Shown: piece by piece, positions 60,543 to 64,000 of the stretch
Position numbering within the stretch: position 1 is the first letter of the stretch
Layout: every line of letters starts with the position of its first letter
From: Adlercreutzia faecimuris
Lineage (GTDB): Bacteria; Actinomycetota; Coriobacteriia; Coriobacteriales; Eggerthellaceae
Length of the DNA stretch: 64,000 nt
Assembly (NCBI RefSeq): GCF_022669055.1
Contig: NZ_JAJMLW010000001.1
Span: forward strand, 1,178,001 to 1,242,000
Reading direction: 5' to 3'
Notes under the pieces: generated by a model
Told to the model about the DNA's origin: nothing
Seen by the model: the letters and a program-made list of their open reading frames with translations, nothing else
Databases searched by the model: none
Position numbers and translations under genes: made by a program

Positions 60543-61352
60543 TTAGGCGGGGAGGAGGGCGTTGGCCGCTAGCACGCAGGCAGCCAGGGCGGCTAGGGCG
60601 ATGGCGGCGCCGGCGTCGCGCGGGGCCAGGGCGAGCGGGTGCAGGCGGGTGCGGCCGACGCCGCCGTGGTAGCAGCGGGCCTCCATGGCGGCCGAGAGCG
60701 TCTCGGCGTGGCGGAAGGCGCTCGCGAACAGGGGCACCATGAGCGCGGAGAGCGACGCCGCCCCGCCGCGCAGGGGGTTGGCGGCCAGGCGCGCGCCGCG
60801 GCTCAGCTGGGCGCGGCGGATGATGCGCAGCTCGTCGGCGAACTGCGGCAGGAACCGCAGCGCGATGCCCATCATCATCCCCAGCTCGTGCGCCGGCAGC
60901 CCCACCCGGGCAAGCGGGGCGAGCAGGCGCTCGAAGGCCTCGGTGATGTCGAGGGTGGTCGTGGTGAGCGTGAGCAGGCTCACCCCCAGAAGGAGCAGGA
61001 CCAGGCGCACGGCGATGAAGGCCGCCTGGCGCAGGCCCGCCTCGCTCACGCACAGGGGCCCCCACTGGAAATAGACCTGGCCGCCCTGGACGAACAGCAC
61101 GTTCAGCAGCGCCGTCACCACCACGATGAAGAGCAGAGGCGCGATGGAGCGCGCCGCCTGGGGAAGCGGGATGCCCGCCGCCAGGTAGAGCCCGACGATG
61201 AACGCGGCGCACACCCCCAGGCCGGCCCAGCCGCGCGCCAGGAAGATGACGGCCATGAGCGCGAGCGAGCCCACGAGCTTCACCCGCGGGTCGAGCCGGT
61301 GCATGACGCTCTCGCCCGGCCAGTAGCGGCCGAAGACGGCGCTATCGCCCAT
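60543..61352 (-). CDS. ECF transporter transmembrane protein EcfT
   Basis: Membrane scaffold (269 aa) of the right-hand ECF module. It starts MGDSAVFGRYWPGESVMHRLDPR, the typical EcfT opening in two short parts, has five or so hydrophobic segments, and carries the coupling boxes RRAQLSRGARLA and AMEARCYHGG with their Ala/Arg-Gly residues. It overlaps the fused ATPase gene by 11 nt. Confidence 0.92.
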   Translation of the reverse strand: MGDSAVFGRYWPGESVMHRLDPRVKLVGSLALMAVIFLARGWAGLGVCAAFIVGLYLAAGIPLPQAARSIAPLLFIVVVTALLNVLFVQGGQVYFQWGPLCVSEAGLRQAAFIAVRLVLLLLGVSLLTLTTTTLDITEAFERLLAPLARVGLPAHELGMMMGIALRFLPQFADELRIIRRAQLSRGARLAANPLRGGAASLSALMVPLFASAFRHAETLSAAMEARCYHGGVGRTRLHPLALAPRDAGAAIALAALAACVLAANALLPA

Positions 61353-63372
61353 GGCGCGCCTCCCCTCCGGCGCCGATGAGGGCCGCCAGGTCGGCGGCGA
61401 GGGACTGCTCGTCGTAGAGCGGGCGCGCGAGCGGCCAGCCCTCCCGGCGCAGGCGGGCGGCGAGGGCCTGGGCCGCGGGGACGCCCAGGCCCACGGCGTG
61501 CAGCGCCTCCTCGTCGGCGAAGACCTCGGCCGGCGTGCCGCAGGTGAGCACGGCGCCCTCGTTGAGCACGAGCACGCGGTCGGCCATCCGCGCCAGGTCG
61601 TCCATGGAATGCGACACCAGCACGCAGGTGAGGCCGTCGGCGTGCAGGCGGCGGATGAGGGCGAGGAACTCCTCGCGGGCGCGCGGGTCGAGCCTGGCCA
61701 CCGGCTCGTCCATGACGAGCACCTCGGGCGCCATGGCCAGCACGCCGGCGAAGGCCACGCGGCGCTGCTGGCCGCCGGACAGCTCGAAGGGGCTCTTCGC
61801 GCCCACGGCGCTCGCGTCCATGCCGACGGCGGCGAGCGCGCGGCGCACGCGGCCGTCGACCTCGTCGGGGCCGAGCCCCAGGTTGCGCGGGCCGAAGGCG
61901 ACGTCGTCGTAGACCGTCGCGGCGAACAGCTGGTGCTCGGGGTACTGGAAGACGAGCCCCACGGCCGTGCGCGCCCGGGCGCCGACGGCCTTGTCGGCCA
62001 GGTCCTCGCCGCGCAGGAGCACGCGCCCGCGCGTGGGGCGGGACAGGCCGTTCATCTGCTGGATGAGCGTGCTCTTTCCGCTGCCGGTGTGCCCCGCGAT
62101 GCCGAGGAGCTCGCCCTCGCGCACCTCCAGGCTCACGTCGCGCAGGGCCCACACGGCCTCCGGGTCGGTGCCCCATGCGGCCCGCTCGGCCTCGGGCGCG
62201 CGCCTGCCCCCGCGCCGCCGCCGGCGCTCCTTGCGCTCGGGGTCGCCGTAGGAGTACCACACGCCCTCGAACGAGAGGAGGGGCGCGCCCGCGCCGGCCG
62301 TGCCGCCGCGGGGAGCGTCCCCGTCCGCGCCGGCCGCCCAGGCGCCCGCGCCCCGCGCCGCCGCGCCGCCGCCCCCGCCGGCGGGCGCCAGCGCCGCCAG
62401 CTCGCGTTCCAGGTCCGCGTCGTCCACGCAGGGGGCGATGGGCGCGCCGTGCTCGCGCAGGGCCAGCGAGAGGCTCGCCGCGAAGGGCACGTCCAGGTTG
62501 AGGGCGCGCAGCTCGGCGGCGCGGGTGAGCACCTCGCCCGGCGCGCCGTCCATCGCCACGCGCCCCGCGTCGAGCACCACCACGCGCTCGGCCAGGGCGG
62601 CCTCCTCCATGTAGTGGGTGATCATGATGATGGTCATGCCCGCCTCGTGCAGCTCGCGGCACACGCGCATGAGCCCGGCGCGCCCGCGGGGGTCGAGCAT
62701 GGCGCTCGCCTCGTCCAGGATGAGGACGGCCGGGTCCATGGCCAGCACGCCGGCGATGGCCACGCGCTGCTTCTGGCCGCCGGAGAGCGCCGCCGTCTCG
62801 TGGCGCTGGAAGCCCTGGAGCCCCACCTCGCCGAGCGCGTCGGCCACGCGCCGCGCCAGCTCGGGCGCGGGCACGCCCAGGTTCTCCGGGCCGAAGGCCA
62901 CGTCGTTCTCGACGAGGGAGGCCACCAGCTGGTCGTCGGGGTTCTGGAACACGAGCCCCGCGTTGGAGCGGATGAAGTAGGTGGCGTCGGCGTCGCGGGT
63001 GTCGCGCCCGAAGGTGAGCACGCGCCCGGCGTCGGGCGTGAGCAGCGCGTTCACGCACTGGGCCAGCGTCGACTTGCCCGACCCGTTGCCGCCGAGCAGG
63101 CACAGGAACTGCCCTTGGCCCACGCGCAGCCCCAGGTCGCGGAAGACCCAGGCGGCCCCGTCGTAGGTGAACGACGCGTCCTCGAAGACGACGAAGTCGC
63201 CGCCCGCGGCCCCCGCCGCGCCGTCCGGCGCGCTCGCCCCCGCCCCTGCGTCCGCCCGGGGCGACCCGCCCGGGGCAACGGGCCCGCCCGCCGCGCCGTC
63301 CGGCGCCCCCGCATTCGCCCGGGGCGCCCCGTCCGCCGCGGCCATGCCGGCCCCCTTCTCCTCGTCAGCCAT
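61342..63372 (-). CDS. Fused ECF transporter ATPase (EcfA-EcfA')
   Basis: One polypeptide (676 aa) with two complete ABC domains, normally separate proteins. Domain 1: GGNGSGKST, LSGGQKQRVA, ILDEASAMLD. Domain 2: GHTGSGKST, LSGGQQRRVA, VMDEPVARLD. The first 60 residues are Ala/Gly/Pro-rich and disordered, and a second low-complexity linker lies between the domains. Both signatures are canonical, unlike the ATPase at 36-923. It starts just after the S-component gene and overlaps ecfT. Confidence 0.93.
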   Translation of the reverse strand: MADEEKGAGMAAADGAPRANAGAPDGAAGGPVAPGGSPRADAGAGASAPDGAAGAAGGDFVVFEDASFTYDGAAWVFRDLGLRVGQGQFLCLLGGNGSGKSTLAQCVNALLTPDAGRVLTFGRDTRDADATYFIRSNAGLVFQNPDDQLVASLVENDVAFGPENLGVPAPELARRVADALGEVGLQGFQRHETAALSGGQKQRVAIAGVLAMDPAVLILDEASAMLDPRGRAGLMRVCRELHEAGMTIIMITHYMEEAALAERVVVLDAGRVAMDGAPGEVLTRAAELRALNLDVPFAASLSLALREHGAPIAPCVDDADLERELAALAPAGGGGGAAARGAGAWAAGADGDAPRGGTAGAGAPLLSFEGVWYSYGDPERKERRRRRGGRRAPEAERAAWGTDPEAVWALRDVSLEVREGELLGIAGHTGSGKSTLIQQMNGLSRPTRGRVLLRGEDLADKAVGARARTAVGLVFQYPEHQLFAATVYDDVAFGPRNLGLGPDEVDGRVRRALAAVGMDASAVGAKSPFELSGGQQRRVAFAGVLAMAPEVLVMDEPVARLDPRAREEFLALIRRLHADGLTCVLVSHSMDDLARMADRVLVLNEGAVLTCGTPAEVFADEEALHAVGLGVPAAQALAARLRREGWPLARPLYDEQSLAADLAALIGAGGEARHGR

Positions 63373-64000
63373 CTAGCGTCCCTTCACCTGGTCTTTCCTC
63401 GGGGTGATGAGGTTGGACACCGACTTGTACACCACCAGCGTCAGGACGGCGTTGATGACGCCCTTCGCAAGGTTGAACGGGATGAGCACCGGCACGATGA
63501 GGGCCACCACCGCGTCGAGGGGCACGCCCAGCCAGCTGGGGGTGAGCAGCAGGTTGCCCACGACGGCCATGGCCACCACGCCGACGACACCGAGGGCCAG
63601 GCCCGCCAGCGCGCCGCGGAAGGTGCGCACGCGCCCGTAGACGAGCGCGGCCGGCGCCACGAAGCCGACGACCACGAGGATGTTCATGAGCGCGCCGGTG
63701 AAGTCGGCCATGAGGATGCCGTGGATGACGGCGCCCACGACGCCCACGGCCAGGCCGCCGGCCGGCCCGTAGGCGAAGCCGCACACCATGGCCGGCATGG
63801 CCGAGGCGTCGTACTTGAGCCAGGTGACGCCCGGCAGCAGGGGGAACTCGATGAAGGACAGCAGTACGCCGATGGCGCACAGAAGCGCCATGGTCACGAG
63901 CTGGCGGGTGGACCAGGCGTTGGTGTTGGCCAGCGCGGCCTGGGCCGTGGGCTGGCGGGGCGAGGGGGCCGCGGGCTGCTTGGGCGCGCGCCCGGCCGCG
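63373..64000 (-). CDS. ECF transporter S component (partial at the right edge)
   Basis: Substrate-specific membrane subunit. The frame stays open to the window end, giving at least 209 residues: an Ala/Pro-rich lead, then NTNAWSTRQLVTMALL and about six hydrophobic segments. FIEFPLLPGVTWLKYDAS and GFAYGPAGGLAVG are typical S-component loops, resembling RibU-like riboflavin subunits, but the ligand is uncertain. A GTG or ATG inside (63897, 63891) would remove the conserved TRQLVT segment, so the real start is further right. Confidence 0.85.
   Translation of the reverse strand, partial: AAGRAPKQPAAPSPRQPTAQAALANTNAWSTRQLVTMALLCAIGVLLSFIEFPLLPGVTWLKYDASAMPAMVCGFAYGPAGGLAVGVVGAVIHGILMADFTGALMNILVVVGFVAPAALVYGRVRTFRGALAGLALGVVGVVAMAVVGNLLLTPSWLGVPLDAVVALIVPVLIPFNLAKGVINAVLTLVVYKSVSNLITPRKDQVKGR

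Overview
The window is 64 kb of very GC-rich bacterial DNA. Codons end almost always in G or C, genes are tightly packed, and intergenic DNA is rich in hairpins. Gene content points to an anaerobic gut-type actinobacterium of the class Coriobacteriia, most likely family Eggerthellaceae. The supporting features are two DMSO-reductase-family molybdenum/tungsten enzymes, an HdrB-like protein, an NrfD-type membrane subunit, ECF vitamin transporters, a T-box in front of pheS and Gram-positive-type LexA and terminator signals. The genus cannot be fixed from sequence reading alone. No rRNA, tRNA, CRISPR array, prophage or transposase was seen.

Layout. 1-1.7 kb: end of an ECF transporter operon. 1.9-9.8 kb: housekeeping (endonuclease IV, a secreted RlpA-like protein, T-box/pheS, pheT, an MBL hydrolase). 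9.9-22 kb: a redox island, with a three-subunit molybdoenzyme complex (catalytic, FeS, NrfD), an HdrB-like CCG protein, a second molybdoenzyme, a GT-A-like protein, a radical SAM protein of the Tes/MJ0619 type, a ferredoxin-DUF169 protein and a GNAT. 22-33 kb: flavin reductase-like protein, PadR regulator, glmS, acpS, nnrD, HdeD-like protein, ligA, a DUF559-like hypothetical flanked by inverted repeats, and a secreted NlpC/P60 protein. 33-45 kb: a molybdenum/tungsten island (FecCD-type ABC importer, Crp-like regulator, moeA, modD, modABC, moaA, moaC). 45-52 kb: pyk, yebC, flavodoxin-ferredoxin, ruvCAB, cspA. 52-59.7 kb: queuosine genes (queA, queH, tgt), secDF, a DUF1292 protein. 60-64 kb: a second ECF module (S component, fused EcfAA', EcfT) running off the right edge.

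How it works together. The Mo/W island supplies metal uptake and molybdopterin-synthesis steps that the two molybdoenzymes of the redox island would need. Within the Mo/W island at least three promoters (before the FecCD importer, before moeA and divergently its Crp-like neighbour, and before modA) share one dyad, TATTCT-N6-AGAATA, placed exactly between the -35 and -10 boxes. A degenerate copy lies before modB. This looks like a small metal regulon, possibly controlled by the adjacent Crp-like protein, and suggests that the FecCD-type importer also carries molybdate or tungstate.

The most unusual structures are that operator set, a ModB with a 200-residue N-terminal extracytoplasmic domain, an 88-residue tandem repeat on the C-terminus of the first molybdoenzyme, two families of long intergenic hairpins whose arms differ between copies but still pair, three ~150-175 bp inverted-repeat modules, and a clear SOS box inside the ruvCAB promoter.
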